Assembly (NCBI RefSeq): GCF_000805385.1
Contig: NZ_JTJW01000003.1
Span: 372,001 to 436,000 of the forward strand
Length of the DNA: 64,000 nt
Reading direction: 5' to 3'
DNA from: Mycolicibacterium setense
Lineage (GTDB): Bacteria; Actinomycetota; Actinomycetes; Mycobacteriales; Mycobacteriaceae
Of this stretch, positions 1 through 11,670 are shown one piece after another; position 1 is the stretch's first letter, and each line of letters opens with the position of its first letter. The notes under the pieces are model-generated. The model ran no database searches, was not told where the DNA came from, and saw nothing but the letters and a program-made list of their open reading frames with translations. A program made the translations under genes and the position numbers.

Positions 1-1426
1 CATGCGCCGCATTGCTTCTGGCGTGGCGCTGCACGACACCCGCATGTTGGTCGACCCGTTGCGCACGCAGAGCCGGGCTGTGCTGACCGGTGCCCTGATC
101 CTGGTTACGGGTCTGGTTGGTTGTTTCCTGTTCTCACTGTTCCGGCCGGGCGGATCGGCGGGCAACGACACGGTCCTCGCCGACCGGTCGACGGCGGCCC
201 TGTACGTGCGGGTCGGCGAGCAGCTGCATCCCGTGCTCAACCTGACCTCCGCGCGGTTGATCGCAGGCAAGGCGGACAACCCGACCACTGTCAAGACCAG
301 TGAGATCGACAAGTTCCCGCGCGGGAACCTGCTCGGCATCCCCGGTGCGCCCGAGCGGATGGTGCAGACCACCAGCACCGACGCGGATTGGACCGTGTGC
401 GACGCGGTCTCCGGCGCCAACGCCGGGGTGACGGTCATCGCCGGCACACTCGGATCGGGCGGTGAGCGTGCCCTGGCGCTGACTTCCGACCAGGCCGTGC
501 TGGTGCACCACAGCGGTGGCCCCACCCCGGGCGACTGGCTGCTGTGGGACGGCAAGCGCAGCCCGATCGACTTGGCCAACCGTGCCGTCACCGATGCCCT
601 CGGTCTCGGCGGGCAGATCCCCGCGCCGCGGCCCATCGCGGCCGGCCTGTTCAACGCCATCCCCGAAGCGCCCGCGCTGACCGCCCCGGCCATCGCCGAC
701 GCCGGCGCACCGACGAATTACGGGTTGTCGACACCAGTGCCCGTCGGTGGTGTGGTGGCGGCCTATGGCGCTGACAACACCGCCCACTACTACGCGGTGC
801 TGTCCGACGGTCTGCAGCCGGTCTCTCCGGTGCTGGCTTCGATCTTGCGCAACACCAACTCCTACGGCCTGGACCAGGCACCGCGGATCGGGCCCGACGA
901 GGTGTCGCGGATGCCTGTCTCACATGCGCTGGACACCGCCGCCTACCCGGATGCACCCGTCCAGCTGGTGTCAGAGTCGACCGCCCCGGTGACCTGCGCC
1001 CAGTGGATCAAGCCGACCGGTGCGACCGAGAGCAAGCTGTCGGTTCTCTCGGGTGCGGCGCTGCCGGTGCCCGACGGTCTGCGCCCCGTCGATCTGGTCG
1101 GAGCGGGCAGCAACGGCGCCGCCAACCGGGTCGCGCTCGCCCCCGGTAGCGGTTACTTCGTGCAGACCGTCGGAGCCGAGCCGGGCTCGCCGACCGCGGG
1201 CTCGCTGTTCTGGGTGAGCGACACCGGAGTCCGTTACGGCATCGAGACCGCCGGTGACGACAAAGTTGTTGCGGCGCTGGGCCTTACCTCGCCTGCCCTA
1301 CCCATTCCATGGTCGATCCTGACGCAGTTCGCTGCCGGCCCGACCCTGTCCCGTGGCGACGCCCTGACCGCTCATGATGCGCTGTCGTCCAATGCAAATG
1401 CTGCCCGCCTGGAGGCAACGCGATGA
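1..1426 (+). CDS. eccB3: ESX-3 secretion protein EccB3 (5' truncated by window edge)
   Basis: Membrane component of the ESX-3 type VII secretion machine: one N-terminal transmembrane helix and a large periplasmic domain. The visible part opens with [20 protein letters not shown], which in complete EccB proteins is preceded by about 45 further residues, so the Met at position 2 is probably internal and the true start lies left of the window. A hydrophobic helix (about residues 28-46, [15 protein letters not shown]) is followed by about 430 extracytoplasmic residues. Two cysteines (in WTVCDAV and VTCAQW) suit the conserved EccB disulfide. The stop overlaps the eccC3 start by 4 bases (ATGA), so the two are translationally coupled. 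Identity rests on strong family resemblance plus the intact ESX-3 gene order. Confidence 0.97.
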   Translation, partial: MRRIASGVALHDTRMLVDPLRTQSRAVLTGALILVTGLVGCFLFSLFRPGGSAGNDTVLADRSTAALYVRVGEQLHPVLNLTSARLIAGKADNPTTVKTSEIDKFPRGNLLGIPGAPERMVQTTSTDADWTVCDAVSGANAGVTVIAGTLGSGGERALALTSDQAVLVHHSGGPTPGDWLLWDGKRSPIDLANRAVTDALGLGGQIPAPRPIAAGLFNAIPEAPALTAPAIADAGAPTNYGLSTPVPVGGVVAAYGADNTAHYYAVLSDGLQPVSPVLASILRNTNSYGLDQAPRIGPDEVSRMPVSHALDTAAYPDAPVQLVSESTAPVTCAQWIKPTGATESKLSVLSGAALPVPDGLRPVDLVGAGSNGAANRVALAPGSGYFVQTVGAEPGSPTAGSLFWVSDTGVRYGIETAGDDKVVAALGLTSPALPIPWSILTQFAAGPTLSRGDALTAHDALSSNANAARLEATR

Positions 1427-4400
1427 GTAGGCTTATTTTCGAGCACCAGCGCAGGCTGGCTCCGCCGACCACCCGCAAGGGCACCATCACGATCGAGCCG
1501 CCGCCGCAGTTGGAGCGGATAGTCCCGCCGTCGCTGCTGCGTCGGGTGCTGCCGTACCTGATCGTCATCTTGATCGTGGGCATGATCGTGGCGCTGTTCG
1601 CCACCGGGATGCGGATGATCTCGCCGACCATGCTGTTCTTCCCGTTCGTATTGCTTCTGGCTGCCACCGCGCTCTACCGCGGCGGCAACAAGATGCGCAC
1701 CGAAGAGGTCGATGCCGAGCGTGCGGACTATCTGCGCTACCTGTCGGTGGTCCGGGACAACGTCCGGGCCCACGCGGCTGAGCAGCGTGCAGCGCTGGAG
1801 TGGTCCCACCCGGAGCCCGAGGCGCTGGCCATCATTCCGGGCACCCGTCGGCAGTGGGAGCGCGATCCGCGCGACCGTGACTTCCTGGTGCTGCGCGCCG
1901 GACTGCACGACGTGCCGTTGGATGCGGCCCTGAAGGTCAAGGACATCGCCGACGAGATCGACCTGGAGCCGGTGTCGCACAGCACTCTTCGCGGTCTGCT
2001 CGACGTGCAGCGCACCGTGCGTGACGCCCCGACCGGAATCGACGTCACCAAGCTCGCCCGGATCACCGTGATCGGTGAGGCCGGGGAGGTCCGTGATGCG
2101 CTGCGGGCCTGGATCGCTCAGGCCGTCACCTGGCACGACCCGACCATGCTGGGGGTGGCGCTGGCCTCACCCGACGTCGATGCCGATGACTGGTCGTGGC
2201 TGAAATGGCTGCCGCACGTTGATATTCCGTCCCAGGCCGACGGTGTCGGCCCGGCGCGGTACCTGACCGCCGGTGTCACCGAGCTGCGCGGACAACTCGA
2301 TTCGGCCCTGGCCGGCCGGCCTGCATTCCCCGCTGAGGCGGACCAGGCGCTCAAGCACCTGCTGGTGGTGCTCGACGATCCCGAGGCCGATCCCGACGAC
2401 ATCGCCCGCAAGCCCGGTCTGACCGGGGTGACCGTGATCCACCGCAGCGACAAGCTGCCCAACCGCGAGCAGTACCCCGATCCCGAGCGGCCCATCCTGC
2501 GGGTCACCGAAGGCCGGATCGAGCGGTGGCAGAGCAGTGGATGGCAGCCGTTCGTGGACAAGGCCGACGCGATGTCGGCCGCCGCTGCCGCCCACATCGC
2601 GCGGCGCCTGTCGCGCTGGGACTCCAACCCCGGCTACGTGCGGTCGACCGCCACCGGCGGTGCCACCTTCACCACGCTGCTCGACATCCCGGATGCCGCG
2701 GCACTGGATGTCGCCAGCCTGTGGGCTCCGCGTAACCGCGACGACGAGCTGCGGGTGCCGATCGGCGTCACCGCCACCGGTGAGCCGCTGTACTTCGACC
2801 TCAAGGACGAGGCCGAGGGCGGCATGGGCCCGCACGGCCTGATGATCGGTATGACCGGCTCGGGCAAGTCTCAGACCCTGATGTCGATCCTGTTGTCGCT
2901 GTTGACCACTCACTCCGCTGAGCGGCTGATCGTGATCTACGCCGACTTCAAGGGTGAGGCCGGGGCCGACATCTTCCGCAACTTCCCTCAGGTCGTCGCG
3001 GTCATCTCGAACATGGCCGAGAAGAAGTCGCTGGCCGACCGATTTGCCGACACCCTGCGTGGTGAGGTGGCCCGCCGTGAGCAGATGCTCAAGGAGGCCG
3101 GCCGCCGCGTGCAGGGCAGCGCGTTCAACTCGGTCACCGAGTACGAGGCCGCCATCGCCGCTGGACATGACCTGCCCCCGATGCCGACGCTGTTCGTGGT
3201 CGCCGACGAGTTCACCCTGATGCTCGCCGAGCATCCCGAGTACGCCGACCTGTTCGATTACGTCGCGCGCAAGGGTCGCTCGTTCCGGATTCACATCCTG
3301 TTCGCGTCGCAGACCCTGGACGTGGGCCGGATCAAGGACATCGACAAGAACACGTCGTACCGGATCGGCCTGAAGGTGGCCAGCCCCAGCATCTCTCGTC
3401 AGATCATCGGGGTCGAGGACGCCTATCACATCGAGTCGGGTCGCGAGCACAAGGGCGAGGGCTTCCTGGTGCCTGCCCCGGGCGCGGTGCCGATCAAGTT
3501 CCGCAGCACCTACGTCGACGGCATCTACGATCCGCCGCGCGCCGAGAAGTCGATCGTGGTGCGGGCCCTGCCGCAGCCTCAGCTGTTCACCGCCTCGCGC
3601 GTTGAGCCAGAGCCCGATACGGTGATCGTCACGAACGAGCCAGAGGTCAACGTCGCGCCACCGCGCAAGCTGATCGCCACCATCGGCGACCAGTTGGCCG
3701 CCTACGGCCCGCAGGCACCCAAGCTGTGGCTGCCGCCGCTGGACGACGTGATCGCGCTCGATGACGTGCTGGCCCGCACCGGCATCGAAGCCGGCCAATT
3801 GCGTTGGCCGCTGGGCGAAATCGACAAGCCGTTCGAGATGCGCCGCGATGCCTTGGTGTTCGACGCGAACTCGTCGGCGGCCAACGTGCTGATCCACGGT
3901 GGTCCGCGATCGGGTAAGTCGACCGCGCTGCAGACCTTCGTCCTGTCGGCCGCCGCGCTGCATTCGCCGAGCGAGGTGAGCTTCTACGTCCTGGACTACG
4001 GCGGCGGCCAGCTCGCCGGCCTGGCGGATCTGGCTCACGTCGGCAGTGTCGCGTCCCCGCTGGAGCCCGAGCGCATCCGCCGTACCTTCGGTGAGCTCGA
4101 GCAGTTGCTGCGGGCCCGCCAGCAGCAGGGTGCGGTGAGCCGGGTGGGCAGGTATGCCGACGGCTATGGCGAGGTGTTTCTGGTCATCGACAACCTGTAC
4201 GCCTTCAGCCGCGACAACACCGACACCTTCAATACCCGTAACCCCTTGCTGGCCAAGGTGACCGAGCTGGCCAACAGCGGTCTGGCCTACGGCATCCACG
4301 TCGTCATCACGACGCCGAACTGGCTGGAGGTGCCGTTGGCGATGCGCGACGGCCTGGGCCTGCGCCTGGAGCTCAAGCTGCACGACAGCCACGACAGCAT

Positions 4401-5388
4401 CGTGCGGGTGGTGGGTGCGTTGCGTCGCCCGGCCGAGTCCGTGCCGGCCGATCAGCCGGGCCGCGGTCTGACCATGGCGGCCGAGCACTTCCTGTTCGCG
4501 CAGCCGGAACTCAGCGACATCGCCGTCATCAACTCCCGCTACCCGGGACAGAGTGCACCGCCGGTGCGCCTGCTGCCCACCGCGCTGGCACCCGCCGCGC
4601 TGCGGCCGCTGTACCCGGCTCCCGAGCAGGTGGTCATCGGCCAGCGCGAAGAAGACCTGGCGCCGGTGGTGCTGGACTTCAAGAACAACCCGCTGCTCGC
4701 GGTGTTCGGCGATGCGAAGTCAGGCAAGACCACGCTGCTTCGTCACATCATCCGGACCATCCGGGAAAACTCCCGGCCCGATGAGGTGGCCTTCACGGTC
4801 ATCGACCGGCGACTGCACCTGGTGGAGGAGCCGTTGTTCCCGGACAACGAGTACACCGCCAATATCGACCGCGTCCTGCCGGCGATGCTGGGTCTGTCGG
4901 CACTCATCGAGAAGCGCCGTCCGCCTGCCGGTTTGAGCCCGCAGGAGCTCAGCGCCTGGAGTCAGCGGACGGGGTCCGACGGCCACATCCACTACCTGAT
5001 CATCGACGACGTCGACCAGATCCCCGATGGACCCGCGGTCAGCGGCCAGTTCGCCGGGCAGCGGCCGTGGACCAACATCGTGGGTCTGCTGGCCGAGGCA
5101 TCCGATCTGGGACTGCGCGTCATCGTCACGGCCCGGGCCACCGGATCGGCGCACGCCGTGATGACGGCGCCGTTGCTGCGTCGCCTCAACGACCTTCAGG
5201 CGACCACGTTGATGCTGTCGGGCAATCCCGCCGACAGCGGCAAGCTCCGCGGGCACCGGTTCGCCCGGTTCCCCGCGGGACGCGGCATGTTGCTCGGCGA
5301 CGGCGACGCGCCCGAGTTCGTTCAGCTCGTCAACCCACTCATCGATGACGCGGCACTGTCCGTGAACAACGGGAGAAAGGAATCCTGA
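1423..5388 (+). CDS. eccC3: ESX-3 FtsK/SpoIIIE-type ATPase EccC3
   Basis: Motor ATPase of ESX-3, about 1321 residues, the usual length for an unsplit EccC. Two transmembrane helices lie at about residues 40-62 and 66-86. Three P-loop domains follow: Walker [11 protein letters not shown] near residue 475, [10 protein letters not shown] near 825 and [10 protein letters not shown] near 1096. The first Walker B (LFVVADEF) carries the Asp-Glu pair; the second (FLVIDNLY) and third (YLIIDDVD) lack the Glu, in keeping with known EccC proteins where the first ATPase domain is the active one and the others bind substrate signals. The ATG overlaps the eccB3 stop, and the stop overlaps the PE5 start as TGATG. 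It recognises substrates through the C-terminal YxxxD/E signal seen in EsxG and PE5. Confidence 0.98.
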   Translation: MSRLIFEHQRRLAPPTTRKGTITIEPPPQLERIVPPSLLRRVLPYLIVILIVGMIVALFATGMRMISPTMLFFPFVLLLAATALYRGGNKMRTEEVDAERADYLRYLSVVRDNVRAHAAEQRAALEWSHPEPEALAIIPGTRRQWERDPRDRDFLVLRAGLHDVPLDAALKVKDIADEIDLEPVSHSTLRGLLDVQRTVRDAPTGIDVTKLARITVIGEAGEVRDALRAWIAQAVTWHDPTMLGVALASPDVDADDWSWLKWLPHVDIPSQADGVGPARYLTAGVTELRGQLDSALAGRPAFPAEADQALKHLLVVLDDPEADPDDIARKPGLTGVTVIHRSDKLPNREQYPDPERPILRVTEGRIERWQSSGWQPFVDKADAMSAAAAAHIARRLSRWDSNPGYVRSTATGGATFTTLLDIPDAAALDVASLWAPRNRDDELRVPIGVTATGEPLYFDLKDEAEGGMGPHGLMIGMTGSGKSQTLMSILLSLLTTHSAERLIVIYADFKGEAGADIFRNFPQVVAVISNMAEKKSLADRFADTLRGEVARREQMLKEAGRRVQGSAFNSVTEYEAAIAAGHDLPPMPTLFVVADEFTLMLAEHPEYADLFDYVARKGRSFRIHILFASQTLDVGRIKDIDKNTSYRIGLKVASPSISRQIIGVEDAYHIESGREHKGEGFLVPAPGAVPIKFRSTYVDGIYDPPRAEKSIVVRALPQPQLFTASRVEPEPDTVIVTNEPEVNVAPPRKLIATIGDQLAAYGPQAPKLWLPPLDDVIALDDVLARTGIEAGQLRWPLGEIDKPFEMRRDALVFDANSSAANVLIHGGPRSGKSTALQTFVLSAAALHSPSEVSFYVLDYGGGQLAGLADLAHVGSVASPLEPERIRRTFGELEQLLRARQQQGAVSRVGRYADGYGEVFLVIDNLYAFSRDNTDTFNTRNPLLAKVTELANSGLAYGIHVVITTPNWLEVPLAMRDGLGLRLELKLHDSHDSIVRVVGALRRPAESVPADQPGRGLTMAAEHFLFAQPELSDIAVINSRYPGQSAPPVRLLPTALAPAALRPLYPAPEQVVIGQREEDLAPVVLDFKNNPLLAVFGDAKSGKTTLLRHIIRTIRENSRPDEVAFTVIDRRLHLVEEPLFPDNEYTANIDRVLPAMLGLSALIEKRRPPAGLSPQELSAWSQRTGSDGHIHYLIIDDVDQIPDGPAVSGQFAGQRPWTNIVGLLAEASDLGLRVIVTARATGSAHAVMTAPLLRRLNDLQATTLMLSGNPADSGKLRGHRFARFPAGRGMLLGDGDAPEFVQLVNPLIDDAALSVNNGRKES

Positions 5389-5699
5389 TGACATTGCGAG
5401 TAGTTCCGGAAGGATTGACCGCCGCGAGTGCGGCCGTCGAGGCGCTCACCGCGCGTCTGGCCGCCGCCCATGCCGCGGCCGCCCCCCTGGTCTCGGCGGT
5501 GATCCCGCCTGCCGCGGATGCGGTGTCGTTGCAGACCGCGACCGGATTCAGCGCCCACGGCGCCCAGCACTCGACGCTGGCCGCTCAGGGTGTGGAGGAG
5601 CTCGGCCGTTCGGGTGCCGGTGTCGCGGAGTCCGGCGCCAGCTACGTCACCGGTGACGCGATGGCCGCCGCGTCCTACATGACTGCGCGCGGCATCTGA
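5388..5699 (+). CDS. PE5: PE family protein PE5 of ESX-3
   Basis: A short PE protein of 103 residues, almost all PE domain, with the start overlapping the eccC3 stop (TGATG) and a GAGAAAGGA ribosome site just upstream. Helical alanine-rich sequence ends with the type VII secretion signal YxxxD (YVTGD near residue 86). It is expected to pair with PPE4 encoded one base downstream of its stop; the PE/PPE heterodimer is bound by EspG3 and exported by ESX-3. The N-terminus reads [10 protein letters not shown] rather than a strict Pro-Glu at residues 8-9, but VPEG keeps the PE dipeptide. PE5 and PPE4 of ESX-3 are linked to siderophore-mediated iron uptake in M. tuberculosis. Confidence 0.93.
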   Translation: MTLRVVPEGLTAASAAVEALTARLAAAHAAAAPLVSAVIPPAADAVSLQTATGFSAHGAQHSTLAAQGVEELGRSGAGVAESGASYVTGDAMAAASYMTARGI

Positions 5700-5700
5700 C

Positions 5701-7260
5701 ATGACCGCCCCCATCTGGATGGCCCTACCACCCGAGGTGCACTCGACGCTGCTCTCCAGCGGTCCAGGCGCCGGGTCGTTGCTGGCCGCAGCGGGGGCGT
5801 GGCAGTCGCTGAGCACCGAATACGCCTCGGCGGCAGCAGAACTCACCAGTGTGTTGGGTGGGGTGCAGGCCGGCGGATGGGAAGGGCCGAGTTCGGAGCA
5901 GTACGTCGCCGCGCACGGGCCGTACCTGACCTGGTTGGCGCAGCAGAGCGCCAACAGTGCCGCGGTCGCGGTACAACACGAGACCGCCGCCGCGGCCTAC
6001 ACCACGGCAGTGGCCACCATGCCGACGCTGCCCGAGCTCGCGCTGAACCACGTCGTACACGGTGTCCTGATCGCCACGAACTTCTTCGGTATCAACATGA
6101 TTCCGATCGCGGTCAACGAGGCCGACTACGTCCGGATGTGGATCCAGGCAGCCACCACCATGGCCACCTATCAGGCCGTCTCGGGAGCTGCCGTCATGGC
6201 TGCCCCAGCCGGAACACCGTCGCCGATGCTGCTCAAACCCGGTGTGGGGGAGGCAGGTACCGCATCGGCCAACATGCAGCAGATGACGACGCAGGCCCAG
6301 GCCGCTGAATCCGGTTCGGCGATGGACAGTTCGAACTTCTTGTCCGACCTGCTCGAGCAGTATTTGCAGAACGTGCCCGGTGGGCAGGACATCATCGACT
6401 TCCTCAAAGACCCGATGGGCAACTTGAGCAAAATGCTCAACGACTTCATGACCGACCCGATCGGCGCGTGGGGTACCTGGGGACCGTTGTTGTCGGCCGT
6501 TGCCTACCAGGTCTTCACAAACCTGGTCGGATGGCCGACCTGGGGCATGATCCTGGCCTCGCCGTTCCTGATACCGGCGCTCGCGGCGCTGGGGATCACC
6601 GGACTGGTGTTGTTGGTCGACCACGTCATGCAGCCCCCCGCGGCGCCTGCACCCGCGGGCGCACCCGCCGAGATCGCGCCGCGGGTCGAGCAACAACATT
6701 CCTACCCGTTGGCCGGCCTGCCCGCCCCCGGCGGCACCGCGGTGGGTGCCGGTGCACCCGCAGGCGGAGGTGCCACGGCGGCAGGTGCCCCCGCGGCACC
6801 TGCGGCAGCAGCCGCACCGCTCGCGCCGTATGCCGTGATGAGCAACGACCCCGATGAGGGCTTCAGCCCGACGGTGGGCGGCAAGTCCAGTGCCTCGGCA
6901 CCCGCTGCCGGAATACCCGCCGCAGCCTCGGGTGTGGCGGCGTCGCTGGCCGCCCGCCGGAAGCGTCGGCGCAAGCGGGGTGCGGCACTGGAGGACCACG
7001 CCTACGCGGACGCCTACATGGACTACGAAGCGCCGGATCCGGATCCCGCGCCCCAGCCGGAACCACGGGTACGCGCATCTGAAAGCGGTGCGGGGACCAT
7101 GGGATTCACCGGTACCGAAACGAGATCCGACGCAGCCGCGGCGGGCTTGACCACCCTGGCCGGCGAGAGATTCGACGAGAGCCCCGTCTCGCCGATGCTG
7201 CCCGGTTCCTGGGACCCCAACGAGGCCCCGGGTAATCCGGAAGGGGGTTCGCGCAGCTGA
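5701..7260 (+). CDS. PPE4: PPE family protein PPE4 of ESX-3
   Basis: PPE protein of 519 residues. The N-terminal PPE domain (about 1-180) has the Pro-Pro-Glu motif in MALPPEVHS and the WxG turn in [11 protein letters not shown] central region with two hydrophobic segments (about 255-310) is followed by a low-complexity Ala/Pro/Gly stretch, a basic RRKRRRKRG patch near 420 and an acidic tail. It begins one base after the PE5 stop and should form the PE5/PPE4 heterodimer recognised by EspG3. PPE4 has been tied to mycobactin-dependent iron use in M. tuberculosis; that role is transferred here by orthology and position. Confidence 0.94.
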   Translation: MTAPIWMALPPEVHSTLLSSGPGAGSLLAAAGAWQSLSTEYASAAAELTSVLGGVQAGGWEGPSSEQYVAAHGPYLTWLAQQSANSAAVAVQHETAAAAYTTAVATMPTLPELALNHVVHGVLIATNFFGINMIPIAVNEADYVRMWIQAATTMATYQAVSGAAVMAAPAGTPSPMLLKPGVGEAGTASANMQQMTTQAQAAESGSAMDSSNFLSDLLEQYLQNVPGGQDIIDFLKDPMGNLSKMLNDFMTDPIGAWGTWGPLLSAVAYQVFTNLVGWPTWGMILASPFLIPALAALGITGLVLLVDHVMQPPAAPAPAGAPAEIAPRVEQQHSYPLAGLPAPGGTAVGAGAPAGGGATAAGAPAAPAAAAAPLAPYAVMSNDPDEGFSPTVGGKSSASAPAAGIPAAASGVAASLAARRKRRRKRGAALEDHAYADAYMDYEAPDPDPAPQPEPRVRASESGAGTMGFTGTETRSDAAAAGLTTLAGERFDESPVSPMLPGSWDPNEAPGNPEGGSRS

Positions 7261-7309
7261 CCAGACCGCTCTTGAATGACCATCCATCAACGATCCGAAA
7301 GGAAAAACC

Positions 7310-7603
7310 ATGAGTCTGTTGGACGCTCACATCCCCCAGCTGATCGCCTCCGAGGCCGCCTTCGGCGCGAAGGCCGCCCTCATGCGCAGCACCATCGCGC
7401 AGGCCGAGCAGGCCGCGATGTCCTCGCAGGCCTTCCACATGGGTGAGGCCTCCGCCGCCTTCCAGGCCGCCCACGCCCGGTTTGTCGAGGTGTCGGCCAA
7501 GGTCAACGCGCTGCTCGACATCGCGCAGCTCAACCTCGGCGATGCTGCGGGCACCTACGTCGCCCAGGATGCCGCCGCCGCCAGCACCTACACCTCGGTC
7601 TAG
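7310..7603 (+). CDS. esxG: ESX-3 secreted protein EsxG
   Basis: WXG100-family protein of 97 residues, partner of EsxH. As in other EsxG proteins the central turn lacks Trp (QAFHMGEAS in place of WxG). The C-terminal export signal YxxxD is present (YVAQD near residue 84). A GAAAGGA ribosome site lies about 7 bases before the ATG. The gene follows PPE4 by 49 bases and is followed by esxH after 29 bases. The EsxG/EsxH dimer is the main ESX-3 cargo, acting in iron/zinc homeostasis and, in pathogens, in host membrane-trafficking interference; only the nutritional role is likely in a saprophyte. Confidence 0.98.
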   Translation: MSLLDAHIPQLIASEAAFGAKAALMRSTIAQAEQAAMSSQAFHMGEASAAFQAAHARFVEVSAKVNALLDIAQLNLGDAAGTYVAQDAAAASTYTSV

Positions 7604-7632
7604 CCGAACAAGCAACGGATACAGGAGTTTTC

Positions 7633-7920
7633 ATGTCTCAGATCATGTACAACTACCCGGCCATGCTGGCGCACGCCGGGGAGATGAACACCTACTCGGG
7701 TGCCCTGCACGCCGTGGGCGCCGACATCGCCGCCGAGCAGGCCGCGCTGAGCAGCGCCTGGCAGGGTGACACCGGTATGACCTACCAGGCCTGGCAGGCG
7801 CAGTGGAACCAGGCGATGGAAGAGCTGACCCGGGCCTACCGTGCGATGGCGTCCACTCACGAGATGAACACCATGTCGATGAGCGCACGCGATGCTGCCG
7901 AAGGCGCCAAGTGGGGCTAG
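7633..7920 (+). CDS. esxH: ESX-3 secreted protein EsxH (TB10.4-like)
   Basis: WXG100 protein of 95 residues. The central WxG turn is present (SAWQGDTG near residue 43) between two helices. It forms a 1:1 dimer with EsxG, which supplies the YxxxD signal. ACAGGAG sits 6 bases upstream of the ATG. The sequence start [12 protein letters not shown] is characteristic of EsxH. The C-terminus is rich in Met and Ala ([18 protein letters not shown]). The gene ends 27 bases before espG3. Confidence 0.98.
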   Translation: MSQIMYNYPAMLAHAGEMNTYSGALHAVGADIAAEQAALSSAWQGDTGMTYQAWQAQWNQAMEELTRAYRAMASTHEMNTMSMSARDAAEGAKWG

Positions 7921-7947
7921 TGCCAGTGGCCTTCGGGAGGCTCCACA

Positions 7948-8865
7948 TTGAGCACGGGAGCTAACGCGGTCGAGCTGACCACCGATCAGGCCTGGTACCT
8001 CGCCGAGGTACTCGGCGCCGGGGCGTACCCGTGGGTGCTGGCCATCACGCCGCCCTACAGCGAGCCGGCGCAGCGCTTCGGCTTTGCCGCCGCGCAGACC
8101 GCTGAACTGACCAGGATGGGCGTGCTCGACGCCAGTGGTGGAGTCAATCCGCAGGTGGCGCAATGGGTTCGGCTGGCTTGCCGGGCAACCCAGTGGCTCG
8201 ACTTGCGGTTTGTCTCCGGTCCGGGGGATCTGCTGCGCGGGATCGTCGCGCGGTCGGGTGGTCCGGCCGGCCGGACAGTTGTGGTGTTGCGCAACGCGCA
8301 GCTGGTGACGTTCACCGAGATGGACATCCACCACCCACACGGCCTGGTCCCGGTGCTCACTGCCGGGCTGTCGCAACGCCGGCCGGCACGGTTCGAGGAG
8401 TTCGCGTTGCCGGCCGCGGCCGGCGCCCGCGCCGACGAGCAGATCCGCAACGGCACCCCGCTGGTCGAAGTGCTCGGATTCCTCGGTGTCCCGGCTTCGG
8501 CCCGGCCGATCGTGGAATCGGTGTTCGACGGACGGCGTACCTACGTCGAGATCGTCGCAGGAGAACACCGCGACGGTCACCGGGTCACCACTCAAGTGGG
8601 GGTCAGCATCATCGACACCCCCGAGGGCCGGATTCTGGTCTCTCCGTCAAAGGCTTTTGACGGGGAATGGATTTCGACCTTCACGGCGGGCACTGCCGAA
8701 GCGATCGCGATGGCGATCGAGCGGCTCACTGCCTCGCTGCCCAGCGGTTCCTGGTTCCCGGACCAACCGATCATCCGCGACTTCGACAGCGAAGCCGCGG
8801 CACCCGACGACCACGCTCTATCCCACCGAGATTCACGCTCCATGAGAAGAACCCAGAAAGCATAG
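7948..8865 (+). CDS. espG3: ESX-3 chaperone EspG3
   Basis: Cytoplasmic chaperone (305 residues) that binds the tip of the PPE protein in PE/PPE pairs of the ESX-3 system and delivers them to the membrane ATPase. The start is a TTG at 7948 giving [20 protein letters not shown]; it is chosen because GGGAGG lies 7 bases upstream (7935-7940) and because the esxH stop is only 27 bases away. No transmembrane segment is seen. The length fits the family (about 295-305). Confidence 0.95.
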   Translation: MSTGANAVELTTDQAWYLAEVLGAGAYPWVLAITPPYSEPAQRFGFAAAQTAELTRMGVLDASGGVNPQVAQWVRLACRATQWLDLRFVSGPGDLLRGIVARSGGPAGRTVVVLRNAQLVTFTEMDIHHPHGLVPVLTAGLSQRRPARFEEFALPAAAGARADEQIRNGTPLVEVLGFLGVPASARPIVESVFDGRRTYVEIVAGEHRDGHRVTTQVGVSIIDTPEGRILVSPSKAFDGEWISTFTAGTAEAIAMAIERLTASLPSGSWFPDQPIIRDFDSEAAAPDDHALSHRDSRSMRRTQKA

Positions 8866-8867
8866 GA

Positions 8868-10283
8868 ATGTCCGACAACACTGTGATGCCGATCGTTCGG
8901 GTGGCCGTGCTGGCCGCTGGAGACGACGGCGGCCGGCTGACCGAGATGGCCCTGCCGTCCGAGCTGCCGTTGCGCGAGATCCTGCCCGCGGTCCAGCGCA
9001 TCGTGCTCCCCACCGGGGGCGATGACGGCGCGAGCGCCCCGGACCCGGCACGGCTCAGCCTGGCCCCGGTTGGGGGAGCGCCGTACAGCCTGGATGCCAC
9101 GCTCGACACCGTCGGCGTGGTGGACGGGGATCTGCTTGCGCTGCAAGCCGTTCCCGCCGGGCCCGCCGCCCCGCGCATCGTCGAGGACATCGCCGACGCC
9201 GCCGTGATCTTCTCGGCTGCCCGCCAGCGTCCGTGGGGCGCAGCGAATATCGAGCGCTACGCATCGCTGGCGCTGATCGGTCTGATCCTGGTGGGCACCG
9301 GCCTGGCCGTCGCCCACCGCGTGGTGACCGGTGAACTGCTCGGACTGTTCGTCGTCAGCGGCATCGCCATCGCCACCGTGCTGGCCGCGCTGTCGACCAG
9401 AGGCCGGTCACCGGTCCTGGCCACCGCGCTGTCGGTCACCGCGCTGGTTCCTGTCGCCGCGGCGTTCGCGCTCGGCGTCCCCGGTGATTTCGGTGCGCCC
9501 AGCATCCTGTTGGCCGCGGCCGGAGTCGCCGCATGGTCCCTGATCAGCATGGCCAGCTCGCCCGATGACCGGGGTATCGCGGTGTTCACCGCGACCACCG
9601 TGGCCGGAGTCGGTGTGTTGCTGGTGGCCGGTGCGGCCTCGTTGTGGGAGATCAACTCGACGGTGATCGGGTGTGCGCTGATCCTCGTCGCTCTCGTGGT
9701 CACCGTTCAGGCTGCCCAGCTGTCCGCGATGTGGGCCCGCTTCCCGCTGCCAGTCATCCCGGCGCCCGGCGATCCGTCCCCGTCGGCACAACCGCTTTCG
9801 GTGCTGGCCGATCTGCCGCGCCGGGTCCGGGTGAGCCAGTCGCATCAGACCGGCGTCATCGCTGCGGGCGTGCTGCTCGGCGTGGCCGGGTCGCTGGCTC
9901 TGGTCGGCTCGTCGACCGCGTCGCCGTGGGCCTGGTACGTCGTGGTGGCTGCCGCGCTCGCTGCCGCCCTGCGGGCTCGCGTCTGGGACTCGGCCTCGTG
10001 CAAGGCCTGGCTGTTGGGCCATCCCTACCTGCTGACCGTCGTCCTGTTGGTGGCCTTCGCGATCGGTGGCCGGTACGAGGCCGCGTGGTGGGCGCTGGCC
10101 GTGCTGGCCGCCCTGGTCGTGGTTTGGGTTGTCGCCGCAGTGAATCCGCGGGCCGCATCCCCGGACACGTACTCGCTGCCGATGCGGCGCCTGGTCGGCT
10201 TCCTGGCCACCGGTCTCGATGCATCGCTGATTCCGGTGATGGCTTTCCTCATCGGGCTGTTCAGCCTCGTTCTCGACAGGTGA
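8868..10283 (+). CDS. eccD3: ESX-3 channel-forming membrane protein EccD3
   Basis: Polytopic core of the ESX-3 membrane complex, 471 residues. An N-terminal ubiquitin-like domain (about 1-95) is followed by roughly eleven transmembrane helices. The start used is the ATG at 8868 (MSDNTVMPIVRVAV), two bases after the espG3 stop; the open frame extends 201 bases further upstream but only inside espG3, and 471 residues matches the known EccD3 length. A linker with PAPGDPSPS (near 300) separates two helix bundles, as expected for this family. Confidence 0.96.
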   Translation: MSDNTVMPIVRVAVLAAGDDGGRLTEMALPSELPLREILPAVQRIVLPTGGDDGASAPDPARLSLAPVGGAPYSLDATLDTVGVVDGDLLALQAVPAGPAAPRIVEDIADAAVIFSAARQRPWGAANIERYASLALIGLILVGTGLAVAHRVVTGELLGLFVVSGIAIATVLAALSTRGRSPVLATALSVTALVPVAAAFALGVPGDFGAPSILLAAAGVAAWSLISMASSPDDRGIAVFTATTVAGVGVLLVAGAASLWEINSTVIGCALILVALVVTVQAAQLSAMWARFPLPVIPAPGDPSPSAQPLSVLADLPRRVRVSQSHQTGVIAAGVLLGVAGSLALVGSSTASPWAWYVVVAAALAAALRARVWDSASCKAWLLGHPYLLTVVLLVAFAIGGRYEAAWWALAVLAALVVVWVVAAVNPRAASPDTYSLPMRRLVGFLATGLDASLIPVMAFLIGLFSLVLDR

Positions 10284-10290
10284 TGAATCG

Positions 10291-11670
10291 GTGATCCAGA
10301 AGAGCCTGGGTGTTCTGGCCACAGCCGGTCTGGTGCTGTTGGTCGGCTCCCCATCGGCGGGTGCCGTCAGCCCGCCCGAGGTCGACCCGCAGGTCGCCCC
10401 GCCTGCCGGCAGTGCCGGTCCGGTGCAGGCGATGGCGCAGCGTTCAGCTTGTGCCACCACCGGGGTGATGCCGGGTACCGACCCCGGCGCGGTCAATCCG
10501 AATCAGTTGGCGCTCAACCTGTCCGGCGCCTGGAAGCAGAGCCGCGGACAGGGGCAGACCGTCGCGGTGATCGACACCGGGGTGCAGCCGGGACCGCGGC
10601 TGCCCCACGTCGAAGGCGGCGGTGATTTCATCGAGTCCACAGACGGTCTGACCGACTGTGACGGCCACGGCACCTCGGTGGCCGGCCTCATCGCCGGTCA
10701 ACCCGGAGCCGACGGATTCTCCGGTGTGGCGCCGGAAGCCCGGCTGATCTCGATCCGGCAGAACTCGCCGCGGTTCGCGCCGCGCACCCCGGGCGCCGAC
10801 CCCGTCGAGGCTCGTGTCGCTGCCGACGTGGCCAGCCTGGCCCGGGCGGTGGTGCGCGCGGCCGATATGGGTGCACGCGTCATCAACATCTCCGTGGTGA
10901 CCTGTGTGCCGGCCGACAAACACATCGACCAGACCGAACTCGGTGCGGCGCTGCGTTATGCGGCGGTCGAGAAGGACGCGGTGATCGTCGCGGCCGCGGG
11001 TAACACCCAGGGTGGGATGACCACCGGATCCGCGTGCGGATCCAATCCGCTTGCCGACACGGGTGCTCCGGGCGATCCGCGTAACTGGGGTGGCGTCTCA
11101 TCGGTGTCCGTCCCGTCGTGGTGGCAGCCCTACGTGCTGTCCGTCGGCTCACTCAACGCGACCGGTCAGCCTTCCGGGTTCACCATGGCAGGCCCCTGGG
11201 TGGGCATTGCCGCGCCCGGGGAGAACATCTCCTCGGTGAGCAACGCTCCCGGCGGAGGACTCGCCAATGCCATGCCCACCGACCAGGACAAGCTGGTGCC
11301 GCTCAACGGCACCAGCTACGCCACGGCGTACGTGTCCGGCGTTGCAGCCCTGGTGCGCAGCAAGTTTCCCGACCTGAACGCACGTCAGGTGGTGCACCGG
11401 CTGACCACGACGGCGCAGGGCGCCGCCCGCTCGCCGTCGAACGTGATCGGTGCGGGCGGTGTCGATCCGGTGGCCGCGCTCACCTGGGACGTCGCCGACA
11501 TGCCGCTGGACGGCCCGGCGGCTCCCGCAGGCAAACCCATTGCCGCACCGGCAGAGCCGACTCCGCGTGACAACACCGGGCGAATAGTCGCTTTCGCCGG
11601 CACCGGGGTACTTGCGCTGGCCGCCATCGCTGTCGCCTTCAGCGCATATCGACGGAAGGACCATTCATGA
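10291..11670 (+). CDS. mycP3: Mycosin-3, ESX-3 subtilisin-like serine protease
   Basis: Membrane-anchored mycosin of 459 residues with a GTG start 7 bases after the eccD3 stop. A signal peptide is seen at 1-26 (hydrophobic, ending SAGA). The catalytic triad is complete: Asp near 95 (VIDTGVQPGP), His near 126 (DGHGTSVAG) and Ser near 342 (NGTSYATAY), with the oxyanion Asn in AAAGNTQGG. A C-terminal helix (about 430-450) precedes a basic tail, placing the protease on the outer face of the membrane. Mycosins stabilise the ESX complex and cleave selected substrates. Confidence 0.97.
   Translation: MIQKSLGVLATAGLVLLVGSPSAGAVSPPEVDPQVAPPAGSAGPVQAMAQRSACATTGVMPGTDPGAVNPNQLALNLSGAWKQSRGQGQTVAVIDTGVQPGPRLPHVEGGGDFIESTDGLTDCDGHGTSVAGLIAGQPGADGFSGVAPEARLISIRQNSPRFAPRTPGADPVEARVAADVASLARAVVRAADMGARVINISVVTCVPADKHIDQTELGAALRYAAVEKDAVIVAAAGNTQGGMTTGSACGSNPLADTGAPGDPRNWGGVSSVSVPSWWQPYVLSVGSLNATGQPSGFTMAGPWVGIAAPGENISSVSNAPGGGLANAMPTDQDKLVPLNGTSYATAYVSGVAALVRSKFPDLNARQVVHRLTTTAQGAARSPSNVIGAGGVDPVAALTWDVADMPLDGPAAPAGKPIAAPAEPTPRDNTGRIVAFAGTGVLALAAIAVAFSAYRRKDHS

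Noticed and set aside
2167..4488. 773-codon open frame on the minus strand
   Set aside because: It lies entirely opposite eccC3 and has Arg/Gln/His-rich composition typical of a G+C-rich antisense shadow; eccC3 shows all expected motifs.
5725..7311. 528-codon open frame on the minus strand
   Set aside because: Shadow of PPE4; no coherent domain content.
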